NCBI RefSeq assembly: GCF_965363235.1 | Contig: NC_134851.1 | Location: forward strand, 40,948,321 to 41,012,320 | Reading direction: 5' to 3' | Length of the DNA stretch: 64,000 nucleotides | Source: Mytilus galloprovincialis | Lineage: Eukaryota; Mollusca; Bivalvia; Mytilida; Mytilidae | Made by a program: the position numbers and the translations under genes | Notes under the pieces: generated by a model | The model's database searches: none | What the model was told of the DNA's origin: nothing | Seen by the model: only the letters and a program-made list of their open reading frames with translations | In this document: positions 1 to 11,861 of the stretch, piece after piece | How the letters are laid out: each line of letters begins with the position of its first letter | How positions within the stretch are numbered: position 1 is the stretch's first letter

Positions 1-19
1 TTATATCAACATAACGACA

Positions 20-345
20 CGAGGTATGATAACCAATTCGACAACTATCCACCGAAGTTCCCATACAGTGAACGTAAGTACTTATAGTCAATTGGACGGC
101 CTTTCAACAAACAGAAAACCTATACCGTATAGTCAATCGTACGGCCTCTCAACAAACAGGAAACCTATACCGTATAGTCAGCTATCTAAAGCCTCGACAT
201 ACAAAATATGATTCAATCCAAATAAGAAACTACCAGCCGAAATAATTTTAAACAATGTACAAAAAAAATATGACCGACATAAACAAACGGCAACCACTGA
301 CTTTAGACTCCTGACGTGAAACAGGCACATTATGAATGTATTTAT
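20..345 (+). repeat. Dispersed mussel repeat M1, diverged, with internal 45-bp duplication
   Basis: Matches the M1 family (ACGGCCTTTCAACAA, CCGTATAGTCAGCTAT, then CGACATAAACAAACGGCAAC). A 45-base unit starting TATAGTCA is repeated at 83, 128 and 173, which the canonical family lacks. Confidence 0.7.
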
Positions 346-631
346 AATTCTTATTTCGTACAATTTTCAAGCATAAGCACCAGTCTTCTGTCTTAAACAC
401 GTTACATTGTAGAGTTTCCGTTAAATGTATAATAGAAACAAAGCTTGTGATTACCAAAAATACAAATTTCGTTGATGAACAGAAACGATTCAAGTTTCAA
501 ATCATACATTTGTCACTGAATCGTATTTTCGATATTTATTCAAAAACCATAAAGAATTGTTTTAATTTACGTTATGTCATGTATATATATCTCTCTTCCT
601 AAAAGTTAATTATTAAATAAATAAATTTCAG

Positions 632-720
632 ATTCACATGCATGCCCAAACGGATGGTTAAAAAACGAAAACAAATGCTACTACTTCAGCGATGCACTTC
701 ACACTTGGACAGATGCTAAG
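632..720 (+). CDS. C-type lectin exon A
   Basis: The acceptor is TTTCAG at 626-631 and the donor GTTAG begins at 721. The exon encodes the N-terminal part of the lectin fold, with its first two cysteines (CPNGW and CYYFSDALHTW). It starts after one base of a split codon and ends in phase 0. Confidence 0.85.
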
Positions 721-2609
721 GTTAGTAATTCGTCATTTATTTAATATTATCGGACGTTGCTTGCACTATTATGACATTAAGTAATATTATATTTGGGTAA
801 ATATATAAAATATTCTATCAGTTTTTTTTTAAACGATTTGACTATTAAAATTATTAATAATTTTTGGTTTATCATCTAAAGCTTATACTTGCTAAAGGTT
901 TAAAAAAAAAAAGATGTTGTACTATTGCCAATGATACAACTCTCCACAAAACACCAACTGACACAGAAATACCAACTATAGGTCACCGTACGGCCTTTAA
1001 CAATGAACAAAACATTTGCCGCATAATACGCAATAAAAGGTACCGATATGAAATATGTGATACAATTTGAACAAAAAAACAACTACCTTTATATAATTTT
1101 ATGTAGGGCCCATGTGTTCTAGTGGTCTAGCGCGTCGGAATTGCTCAAGTTGATTTGGTGCCATGATCTCTCGAAGTGTTCGAATCCAGATCAGGGAAAA
1201 ACAAACATTTGCTTCCAAAAATTTACAGATCTATCATTATTGGGCTATTATTTAGACAAAGCATATGTATATATTACAGATTGCCTGCGAAGCTGAGGAA
1301 GGAATGCTTGTAGAAGTAGATTCAAAATGTGAAAACGAGTATGTGAAGATGTCAGCAAGCGAGTCAAGTATGTATATTCAATGCATTAAGATGCAAGTAA
1401 GTGAACCAGCTATAAAAGAGGGACGAAAGATACCATAGGTAGAGTCAAACTCATAGATAGAAAATAAACTGACATAGCATTGCTAGAAATAAAAAGACAA
1501 ACAGACAAATAATAGTACAAAATGATGTAGATCTAAGCAACAATAGGTATCCGTACAAACGAAGAGCGAAACCAATACAGCATTAAGACAACAAAAATTC
1601 ATGAAATGTTATTGTATATAATCGAGAAACCAACGGCCGTATGTATGAACAACAACAAATATGATATACAGCAACGGGCGACAGTCACTGATTTACATGC
1701 TTCTTATTTTTTAGCAATTTTGAAATCATGTTATGCTAGCACGTTTAATTTAAATAAAGGCAACAGTAGTATTCCGCTTTTCAAAAGTCATAAATCAAAA
1801 TTAAGGTGAATACGATAATTCTACCTACCAGTTAAATATATATGTTTAGTAGTCTTGTCAAATAGAAAAGTTTTGTGTAACTGGTTACTCGGATCATCGT
1901 TCAACCGATTAACCGTTTAACCGGTTGTTTTAGTTGATGTTTGTAGACCTTATCTATAGTACCCTCTGTGTTTATAATACAATAGATTTTAGTTTGGCAT
2001 TGTAAGGCTTGTCTGTAAGAATTCTGGCAATGTTTGTAATAACTTCCAATTAAGAAGATAAACAAACTTCTTGATCTCGTCAAATTGAAAAATGTCAGAA
2101 ATCGACAGAACAGATTTAAGGGAACTATATGTTCCAGTTTTTGGCCTATGCCATTATGTCAAACAATACGAAATTTAGCTCATGTACGATTACTTCACAT
2201 CAAAGTTCGGAAGTCTTTACTTTACTTTGATAGTTTGAAGATACACGAATGACGTTTTGATAATTTCTTACGTCAAAACATAAAACAGTTAACATGAGAG
2301 TAACTTGTTTTAAAAAAAAACCGACTTGAAGCTAGCATAGATTTGAGGATAATATGTATGAAGGAAAAAAGTGTTTTAGTACTGTGTTAATTTAATTTAT
2401 AGCTTACTGGTTAGGTGGAACAGACGAACAAGAAGAAGGTGTTTGGATATGGTCACACAGTCAGAACGTAATCACCTTTACTGATTGGACAAATGTAGAA
2501 CCAAGCAATCACAACGGCAACGAACATTGTCTTGCGTTGCGGGATTACTACGGGTATGCATGGAATGATAACCCATGTCACTTTTCAATGCGATTTATCT
2601 GTGAAAAAG
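632..2609 (+). CDS. C-type lectin domain gene, three exons (5' and 3' ends not found)
   Basis: Exons 632-720, 1280-1367 and 2403-2609 join with matching phases (0, then 1) into one complete C-type lectin-like domain of about 123 residues. It opens with CPNGW, followed by CYYF and the helix cysteine in IACEAEEG. The WLGG motif stands where the family has WIGL. EPS occupies the sugar-specificity position (EPN is typical of mannose binders) and WND the calcium site. The last cysteines are in CLAL, NPCHF and FICEK. Every exon has AG before it and GT after it. Family members are secreted or membrane carbohydrate-binding proteins, often immune or adhesive in bivalves. The first exon starts with two bases of a split codon, so a signal-peptide exon must lie upstream, probably outside the window. 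The last exon ends in phase 1, so more exons should follow, but I could not find them. Ligand specificity is uncertain because EPS is atypical. Confidence 0.85.
895..1080 (+). repeat. M1 repeat fragment in the lectin intron
   Basis: Carries GTACTATTGCCAATGATACA and GGTCACCGTACGGCC. It lies between lectin exons A and B and is duplicated, together with its surroundings, at 15195-15345. Confidence 0.75.
1108..1260 (+). repeat. tRNA-derived SINE in the lectin intron
   Basis: An A-box-like GTGGTCTAGCGCG and a B-box-like GTTCGAATCC about 60 bases apart are followed by a tail with ATTTACAGATCTATCATT. This is the same element as the cluster at 15.4-16.9 kb. Confidence 0.7.
1280..1367 (+). CDS. C-type lectin exon B
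   Basis: The acceptor is ATTACAG and the donor GTATGT at 1368. The exon encodes IACEAEEGMLVEVDS and onward, the helix-2 region with a conserved cysteine. It adds a second cysteine (SKCENEY) that is not part of the standard set. It starts in phase 0 and ends in phase 1. Confidence 0.8.
1418..1590 (+). repeat. Dispersed mussel repeat M3 fragment
   Basis: Begins AAAGAGGGACGAAAGATACC and carries GACAAACAGACAAATAATAG. The same family occurs at 13890-13935 and 49160-49400. Confidence 0.65.
2403..2609 (+). CDS. C-type lectin exon C
   Basis: The acceptor is TTTATAG at 2396-2402 and the donor GTATGTG at 2610. The exon carries the long-loop region: YWLGG, the EPS sugar-site motif, WND and the last three cysteines. 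The split codon formed with exon B (A plus CT) gives Thr and keeps the frame. Confidence 0.87.
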
Positions 2610-2610
2610 G

Positions 2611-3680
2611 TATGTGTCTTTTGTTTCGTTACAAATGTTTATTAAATACATGTAGCAAAACAACGATCGTATGTTTTGATAAAATTTTCCAATATGATTC
2701 GAAAGTTTTACATTCATTTTAATTTATAACATTTGCAATGTTATTTTACCCCCAAAAATTTAACAAAATACGAAGGGCTTAAGCTTCTTTATTAAAACAT
2801 TGGGTAAATTGAACACAAAATATGGTTTCCTTTTTTATTTAGCTAGAAATTAGGCAGATAAGTAAAGATGACCATAGATAAAACTTTCTGATTCCTTTTA
2901 ACTTTATGTTTCATGTGTTATTTAATACAACGTGCATTCTATTGTTTACAATATTTTTCTTTTCTTAATTTTTCTCACTTAGCACATGGTTTTATATTTT
3001 GTTTTGTTTTATACGACCTTTAACGTTTTAAATGATATGTTCCTTTGACAAAAATAACTTATCTTCTTGCAGTTACCTAAAATAATACTTACGGAATTTA
3101 CTATTGTTTGATAAACCATCATCAAACTCAGATTGTTGGATCATAAGTCTGACAAATCCAGCAATGGACGAATTGTTATATTTCTTTAGGAATATCATAC
3201 ATACATTTTTTTAATGTATCACTTGTTTACCTAGGTAATGTTTCTATGATTTACCACTTAAAGTGAGGTATACGTAATTGCACGCCTCTCGTGGAATTTT
3301 AGAAACAAAACTGTGCGTCGAATGTTACACGAGTTTTCTCATTTACATGAAACGGGTAATACGTAGTATTTCTATGAGTTATCACTTAAGTTGCTCTTTA
3401 CAGTTGTCGTATAAAACATATTGTTATCTACCCTAGTCGCCGTCTATAAGGTTATGTCATTATTACATATCGATAATTAGCAAAGGCACGTTTTTGTACT
3501 GTTTCAATATTTCGAACTCAAATTCAAAACTCCAGAATCCCAATTATGTTTATAGCGCATGCACATGTTGAAAAAAATATGTGAGCCAAAGGGAAATCAT
3601 ACTAACGAATCGATCCCGTTTGAATACCTGAAGATCGTTATATAATTGTATTTATTATATTACTTGCAATGTATAAGTTA
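2611..3680. other. No feature recognised (downstream of lectin exon C)
   Basis: AT-rich DNA without a convincing exon, RNA gene or repeat I can name. Remaining lectin exons, if any, were not found here. Confidence 0.5.
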
Positions 3681-4310
3681 TCAAAGGTACCAGGATTATA
3701 ATTTAGTACGCCAGACGCGCGTTTCGTCTACATAAGACTCATGAGTGACGCTCATATCAAAATATTTATAAAGCCAAACAAGTAAATTGTTGAAGAGCAT
3801 TGAAGATCCAAAATTCAAAAAAGTTGTGCCAAATACGGCTAAGGTAATCTATGCCTGGGATAAGAAAATCCTTAGTGTTTCGAAAAATTCAAAGTTTTGT
3901 AAACAGGAAATTTAGAAAAATGACCACATTATTGATATTCATGTCAACACCGGAGTGTTGACTACAGGGCTGGTGATACTCTCGGGGACGAAACGTCCAC
4001 CAGCAGTGGCATCGACCCAGTGGTGTAAAAGTTATCAAAGGTACCAGGATTATAATCTAGTACGCCAGACGCGCGTTTCGTCTACATAAGACTCATCAGT
4101 GACGCTCATATCAAAACATTTATAAAGCCAAACAAGTAAAAAGTTAAAGAGCGTTTAGGATCCAAAATTCCAAAAAGTTGTGCCAAATACGGCTAAGGTA
4201 ATCTATGCCTGAGATAAGAAAATCCTTAGTGTTTCGAAAAAAAAGTTTTGTAAACAGGAAATTTAGAAAAATGACCACATAATTGATATTCATGTCAACA
4301 CCGGAGTGTA
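3681..4310 (+). repeat. Tandem pair of ~350-bp mussel repeats
   Basis: Copy 1 (3681-4028) and copy 2 (4029-4310) both start TTATCAAAGGTACCAGG, contain CGCCAGACGCGCGTTTCGTC, and share the GTTGTGCCAAATACGGC block. Copy 1 has an extra end with CGGGGACGAAACGTCCACC; copy 2 stops at ACACCGGAGTG. I know this sequence as abundant in mussels but cannot assign a class. Confidence 0.75.
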
Positions 4311-7170
4311 TAACCGTGGTTCCCTAGTTAAATACAAAGTGAAATAAACTATGTCATTTCACTCATCTGACGTCATTCAACAACATGAGCAATAGGTGTT
4401 GTCAAGACGTCATCGATGACGTCGCATCAAAGCAACTGTGAATACTAAAACTTCCATTGTTAATGTAATTAAAAGAATAGCTAATTTTCTGTATTTGAAT
4501 TCTTTGATTACATTTGGATTAGTTATTCAATGGGTAACTTTTAGAATTATGTAATCTGCTCTCTGGTGGGATTGTTGTCTTTCACATGTTCCCCATTTCA
4601 ATTCTCAATTATACATGTTTCTCTTACAGATTTATTTAATTAAGTTGGAGAATAAAGAAAGATATGGAAGACAAATTTCGCGGAATGCATGCACGCCTCT
4701 GCTTCAACAATTTTCCAATATATGAAGAGTTAATTTGTCTTACACATAATTGTAAAAAACTTTCATGCTAGATCCTTTTTTGTTGCTTTTTTTTACTTGT
4801 TTAGAGTCTTGTATTGTTATATATTTAATGATAACTAAATCACTCAATATAACTATTGGTGTATAGAAAACAGTTTACCTAGATAGGCTACTTATTTAAA
4901 AAACAAATTAAAAAAAACTTTTAAAATATGTTTATCCGGTTTTTTTAAATCTTATTAACATCAATTTTAACTATTATATTACAAAATAAACATGCCATTG
5001 ATTTGCTATCAACTGATCTGGAATTTCGATTTAAGAATTAAGGGCAGTGATTATCCGCTTGATAAGTGATATGTGTGATGACTGATTTGACAAACAAATT
5101 GTGATTGGACTAAAGGAGAGTGTTTTGTGGTATTTAGTGATTTTAATAAGATAAATATGAAAAACTAAGTTGATTGATTGCCGTGATTATAATTGATGAT
5201 TATTTTTAATTTGTAAAAATCAACGTTGGTCTTCATTCATACATATTTAAATTTGCATTTGGCCAATCACAGTAAAAGATTGCTTATCCATACTTTTTGT
5301 TTTGTTTAAAGCTCAAAATCAAACAGAACACATATCGTGTATGCTGCTTTATATTTTATTTTTAATTGTTGTGATAAATGTTTAATTGATAATCTAGATA
5401 CATATTTTGTTGATTTGCTGTATATACACCTATGACCACCACCTATAAAATTGAATGCGGTATTAGAAACTAAATGTAATATCTTTTAATTGATAATTCA
5501 AATTGCAAACAATTTTTGATCAAAACAGGAATTTTCAAAACTCTTCGTGTTTGTTATATTTGCCATGTGTTTACTTAAACGACTTGTAAAGGGAAAAAAA
5601 AGCAGACCTACCAGATTTTAAACAAATATCTAGTTTAATGCTTACTCTTCACGAGTGACCAAATGACTCAGAAATTAACAATTGTATGTCACCTTCCGGC
5701 ATTCTAAAGTGAGTAGAGCCCATAACACATAGTCAGAGCTCCCTATATAATTGTTCTAAAATACAACTATAAATATATAAATGTGAATACATATTTGTGT
5801 CTAGTTGGTTTGAGATGATGATGCATACTTTTATTTTTTTAAGTGCGATAACATGCAAGTGACGCTATTCTAAAAGAATTGTTTTATTTCTTAAGGACAT
5901 CAACAAATGTAATAAGAATATAATCATTTAACACAATACCGTTTTTAAAAGACCAAGGACAGTTTTCATATTTATTCTGTTTGTATATTTGAATTAAACC
6001 ATTTACGTAGAATATCATTTAGATTTTTTTATATCAGGATTAAAGTTTGTTATTAATTATTAGTATTTGTATCATTCTTCGCATCACATTTAAATGTTTG
6101 AGGTATTTTGCTGATAGCATTGAGGCATATTGAGTTACCATGGCGACAGCCTTCCAATAGGATGATATTATAGTTCTAATATGTCAATTCCTAAGTACAA
6201 TTAACAATTTGTACACTTAAAGGTGAATTGTACACGGTTTATTTTTTTCTGTTCGTGAACAAATATATATTGTCTACCTTGTAAACTTTGTAAGCTTAAA
6301 AATCAGAAGCGTAGCCGTGATATAAGTGCTATGTTAAATACCGAAAAATGTCAAATGGGCAAGATTCAAAATAGAAATATATTCAGGTCGCCATTACACA
6401 TGATTTGTCCGTAATGAGGGGGAAATCTTGCAGATTAATTATCAGTTTGAATTATTTTTATCGAACCCACTTTCTGAGGATTTCGGCAAAATTGACATTT
6501 AAAACATGATTATTTCATCCTTTCATTTTGTAAATGGTTAACTGTTAATGATCTTAAATAGATTAACTCAACATATAAGTAGGAAGTTTACCAGAAATCC
6601 TTTACTTTGAATTCAAGACGGTAAAAGGCATATAGAAATATTAAGTGTATATAATTCTTATAAATAATCTACAACTGATATACAAAGAATCAATTTTATA
6701 AAAAAGGACAAAAGTACGAGTAAAATACCTCATATTTTGCAATATCTGTAATAGTGTTTTTTCATGTACTACATGTACATATCATGATTAAAGCTTTGCT
6801 GTGTGTATCCTGTGTGTTCTTTGTTGTAAAATAAAATATTTCATTCATTAAACTTGTGTTCATTGTTGTTGTTTTATTTATAAGTTGATATTGATATTAA
6901 AAGACCTTTGAATAAACATAAATGTCGAGAACCGCGAGCTTGAAGATTTACAGGATCTAAACAGCCTGTTTTGTCAGGATGTTTTTTAGTAACAATCTTA
7001 ACTGATCACAAAACACAAACAAAAACTACTTATGTTTGGACCAAACAGTAAATCAAAACAAGTTCAAGTGTGCGTATGAAATCAGTACTTTAATTTCGTT
7101 GTATACGATACGATTCTCTGCAAATACATTAATTATAAATCATAAATAACAGTGAAACTAAATTCCGTTA
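4311..7170. other. AT-rich interval, only repeat fragments
   Basis: No gene seen. 4558-4612 (GGGATTGTTGTCTTTCACAT, TTCCCCATTTCAATTCTCAA) is a fragment of a common mussel repeat. About 5640-5740 is a badly diverged M1 remnant. The rest shows nothing I can support. Confidence 0.5.
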
Positions 7171-7174
7171 ACCA

Positions 7175-7428
7175 TAAAAATAATAAAATATACAGAAACC
7201 TGTTTTCTGATAAAAGTACAAAGTTTGCACAAATAATTAAATCAATATATTTCATTACGGAACATTGTTACAATTATTGCTAAAGAAATGAATGATAAAG
7301 TCGGATTAAATATATGCTTACCGATTATGCTCTCTTATAAAAATCATCTTGTGTGTCCAAATGAAATCCAAATAATAAACGGCCGTAAACAAATTGAAAT
7401 TACATTCATAGGAAAACATAACTTCATT
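7175..7428. repeat. Left candidate LTR / direct repeat
   Basis: It matches 10925-11168 along its length (shared blocks include GATAAAAGTACAAAGTTTGC and ACCGATTATGCTCTCT). TG...CA ends and a target-site duplication could not be fixed by eye. Confidence 0.55.
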
Positions 7429-9989
7429 AAGACGGACGGCAAATACAGCAAATATATTTAGAGCCGTAAACGTCAATAATTACATAGAAAAAATAGCTTT
7501 TACAAAAAGCTTACCTATAGACTAAATAGTGGAGCCAAGTGACCATTTACATGTATACACTATTAGTGCTTATATATAAATGTATCTTCTACCAAATATT
7601 CAAAATAAGAATATAAATAAATATAACTCTTACACTCCTCACCATGAAATTCTACAATTTCATAAAAAAAATGTTAACACACACAAACAAAATAATATAT
7701 ACAATCTATAAATCTGAACCTTCTAGTAAACATAGTTTTGTTATTGGTCTTACTAATTCTGATTTGTGAGTTTTGACAACACAGCTGCGTACATGCCCAT
7801 CTCGACCCACTTTAACCTCGGTAACTCTGCCCAACGGCAATTGTCCTCTTTGCACATTAACCCCAGCTACTATTACGATATCGCCTTTTCATAAATCAGG
7901 GTTCGATCTTTGTCATTTTGGGTGCATCTGCAATGTTGGAAGATACTCGCGAATCCATCTTATCCAGAACTAGTTTGCGAGATATTGGATCTGTTTCCAC
8001 CATCGTCTAGCATAAATATCTGTCTTTTTGAAGATACCACCAGGAATACAGGAATTTGACTTCATTAATAGTAACATATTTGGTGTGAGTAAAGATGGGT
8101 CGTTGGGATCATCGCTCACTGGCGTAATAGGTCTGTCATTCAAATTTTTTTCAACCTCAGCCATCAAAGTTAAAAGCTGTTCATCATTTAGAAGCTGATT
8201 TTTTACTAACGCTCTCAAAATTTTACGAGTGGACCGAATTAAACGCTCCCATGAACCACCCATGTGACTTGCTAAAGGTGGATTAAAATGCCATTCAATC
8301 TCCTATTGTAACTTGTGTCTTTCAATTTTTGATTGGTTCCATTCTTTAATTGATTTACGTAGTTCACTGTCTCCGCTTACAAGATTAGTTCCATTGTCGC
8401 TGTACATCTTTTTTGGATCACCTCGTAGGCTTATAAAGCGTTGAAAAGCGGATAAAATCGACTCCATGGTTAAGGTGTGGGCTACTACTACAAAATATAC
8501 TAGAAGAACTGCTCTGGTTGTGAAACATGTAAAAAGGCAACCATGTCTTTTTACGTGTGATTAACTTAACCAAACCGGGTCCAAAATAGTCGATTCTGAC
8601 AAATGTAAACGGGAGTTGTCAGCAGTCATCTGTTCATCAAGCAGAGGTGCCATTTGTTGTACGCAGATTGGACGGTGTTGACGTTTACATGGAATATAGC
8701 ATCCGATTACTTCTTAACAAGACTATGTCCTTTTAAAATCCAGTATTTCCTACGTGTTGCTGCAAGCACCTGTTGTTTTCCTACGTGACCCTGATTTTTG
8801 TGATAGAAACGAACAGTTAACGAAGTAACATGATTATCTGGTAGGATTATGGGGTATTCATCAACGTTTGAGGTACTTAATCGTCCTTTTGCTCGGATAA
8901 GCTCATTATCGAGTACAGGATTAAGAGAAGCGATACGGCTGTCTTTTTTTCACGGGCGTATCCTTCTTCAGTTTTATTATTTCGCCTTTGAAGCAAGATG
9001 ATTGTACATTGACTAATATTATATTGGTAGCAATGTTCAGTTCTGACAAAGTGAGATCACCAGTTCTGCACTGAATTTGATGATTAAGGCATCATTATCT
9101 GCAATAAAATTGAACCTAATCAACCACGCCGTTCCTCGTAGTAGTTTTGTCCAGTCGGGGAAATGGTTTTTTAGATAATCAGTGGTGTTGTTTGTCATAG
9201 CATGGATCGCCACCTCATTCTTAAGTACGGTGTCATTTTCAGTACCTTCTTGTAGCCCGTTGCGTAAGTCTTGTGGCCAGTATCTTGAATCTTCCAAGAG
9301 AAAGTTCGGACCATTGAACCATATATTAAGTTTCTTACTATGACAAGCGTCAATACCTCTTGATGCTATGTCCGCGGGATTCGAAGGTGAATCAACGTGA
9401 CGCCATTGACCTAGACTATTTGTATTGTGAATTATGCTTAATCTTTTAGCTACAAATGTTTTAAATCGTCGTCATGTATTTCTAATGTAGCCCAACACTA
9501 TAGTTGAGTCTGTCCAGAAGGTAACGTTATCAATCTTTATTTCAAGTTCATCATTCAGGATTTGATATAAGCGGCATGCAGTGACAGCTCTTGATAATTC
9601 AAGTCTTGGTATTGACATTTGTTTAATACGTGCTAGTCGTGCCTTTCCTATGACTAAAGAGCAAGTAATTTTGTCATTTCCATCAACTAGTCTCAGATAG
9701 GCACACTCTCCCTAACCAAGTTCTGATTCATCGCTGAAAAAGTGCAATTGGGTGTTCTTAATGTGTTGAAATTGTTGTGGTCGAAAACAGCGATGCACGG
9801 ACAAACTTTCAATACAGGGTAGGTTCGTTAACTAATTTTTCCATTCGTCACAGTAGTATTGTGGAATTTGCTCATCCCATCCAAGCTTCAATCTGCATAA
9901 GGTCTGTACAATGGCTTTTTCATGCAGTGTAACTGGTGACACAAGGCAAAGCGGATCAAATATTGAACTTACAATTGCATGGTTGTTGC

Positions 9990-10920
9990 AGCCTGTAGCT
10001 CAATGCCAAAATGGGCATGGCCATAGAGGGCGCTCGCAGCATGAATCAGAATTTTGAAATTCCCGTATAGGGCACTTGTTAATTTGCTGTCGACAAGAAA
10101 GCAGGTGTTATGCAAATTCGTTAAACTGGTCCAGGGAGACTTGTAGTAATTAGGGGATTATTTCACTCGGCCCTTGCTCTGGGCTTGATAAGTTCTACAA
10201 TTTGCAGGTTTGAAAAATTTGGTTAGTGGTAACGGTTGGGTCTACAGATGGCTAGTTCTGGGACCTCCTCCACCTCATCTTATAGAGGGGAGGCCTACTC
10301 CTGCCAACAGGTGAGACACTAATTACTGGAGCATTGGTAATACGAGTGTTTTCCCCGGTCACTCCTCATGGTAGGTGGTGGTGTAACCGCGTTTAACTAC
10401 CAGAGGTTTTATGACGCTATGTCAACATAGGTCAGCTGATAGCCATTGTGTATAGGTAATCGGTAGTCACCGTGGCGCCTCAACAAAATATTATAAAATA
10501 CTCTGTAGCCAAAGTAATGCCACAAAGTAAAAATGTATATTCTAGTCATGAAAATGTAAATACAAGTTCGTGTAATAAAATGTATGTTTAATTCAAAGGA
10601 TTGTTTTTGTATTAGTTGTAAAAGTTATAAATGAAAAACAGAGGATGGAACTCTACACAAAAGAGTATAATATACAGAAAGTCTGTATCATTTTAATTTT
10701 GATATTTGTGAATTACTGTAAAACAACAGATAAAGAGAAACAACTCTAGATTTATTTTTAATCACATTATGATTAAAGGAAGGACTTCAACATAGTATAG
10801 AAATACGTCAACAACTCTTGATCGTTGTTTTTCATCTCCTTGTTATTCGTTCAGTATTGATATAGGGTCTTCTTCTATGAGTATTGCAATTAATATACAG
10901 TGCATTAATTACTTCTCAAT
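9990..10920. other. Unclassified stretch inside the BEL/Pao interval
   Basis: Coding similarity stops near 9990. The segment to about 10500 has a clearly higher GC content (for example GAGGGCGCTCGCAGC, CTCCTCCACCTC) and no open frame. The rest is AT-rich. It could be another inserted element or non-coding retroelement sequence. Confidence 0.35.
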
Positions 10921-10924
10921 CATA

Positions 10925-11168
10925 ATAAAATATAAAGAAACATTTTTTTCTGATAAAAGTACAAAGTTTGCACAAATGATTAAACAATATATTTCATTTA
11001 CGGAACATTGTTACAATTCTTACTAAAGAAATGAATGATAAAGTCGGATTATAAATAGGCTTACCGATTATGCTCTCTCATAAAAATCATCTTGTGTGTC
11101 CAAATGAAATCCAAATAATAAACTTCCGTAAACAAATTGTAATAGGATTTATAAAAAAACATAACGAG
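10925..11168. repeat. Right candidate LTR / direct repeat
   Basis: Partner of 7175-7428, in the same orientation. The spacing and the BEL/Pao coding remains between them suggest an LTR pair. Confidence 0.55.
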
Positions 11169-11180
11169 TTGCTATTTTAT

Positions 11181-11600
11181 GGGTTACCTGAGGTAACCAT
11201 GTCATAACAAAATACTTAGTAGATACTTTGCTAGTATATGCATTTATGCTGTATTAAACCACTTTCTGTTTTTGTTATGTAGTAATTCATTGAAATTATA
11301 TTGTTTTTGTGATGTATATGTAAAGGTGATCTGAATTAACTTGAGTTAAATAGGTTGTATTTGCTGTTATTGTTTGGGTTACCGCAGGTTACCCTGTTAT
11401 GAAAGAATTTGTAGTACATACTTTGCTAGTGTATACATTTATATTTTAATAACACAATTTCTTAATTTAGAATGTAGGACTTCATAGATTTGTATTGTTT
11501 ATGTGATGTAGATATAAAGTTACCTCAGTTGACTTGAGTTTAATGGTTGTATTTGTTGCTATAATTGGGGTTACCTCAGGTAACCCTGTCATGAATGAAT
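11181..11600. repeat. Tandem satellite, ~193-bp period, three units with palindromic core
   Basis: GGGTTACCTGAGGTAACC starts at 11181, and equivalent cores start at 11376 and 11568 (periods 195 and 192). The third reads GGGTTACCTCAGGTAACCC, a near-perfect palindrome. Between cores the units share ACTTTGCTAGT and TTGTATTTG blocks. Two short ATTACCTCAGGGCA copies follow at 11829-11861. Confidence 0.75.
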
Positions 11601-11861
11601 ACTTCAGATCATTAATTGAACTTTTATAAAAAAAAAAGTTTATAATTTTACCAGCCATCCCCACTCTACACGTACATACGAAATGAATGATCGGTGAATA
11701 CAAATAATAAAATCATTTGGGAAGTTTGTTGACATCTTTGGTATTTGGTCACATTAAAATTTGGTATTAAGATCTATCTAAATAAGAACTATATTTTCTT
11801 GCGTATTTAATCAATGGCGCATTATCACGATTACCTCAGGGCACCGATTACCTCAGGGCAT

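Larger units (their letters stand above)
7175..11168 (-). mobile_element. BEL/Pao retroelement fossil, broken, between candidate LTRs
   Basis: Reading right to left on the - strand, I recognise BEL/Pao polymerase parts. About 9990-9300 resembles the end of reverse transcriptase with the A17-like and RNase H region. About 9300-8270 resembles the integrase N-terminal and core region. About 8263-7970 is the integrase C-terminal part, with the family's NDRPITPV and LLTPNMLLL signatures. No gag or envelope was recognised. Direct repeats of about 245 bp (7175-7428 and 10925-11168) flank it and may be LTRs. The element is broken, with many breaks, and is a fossil. The candidate LTRs differ by roughly 5-10% by eye, which suggests an old insertion. 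Confidence 0.8.
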
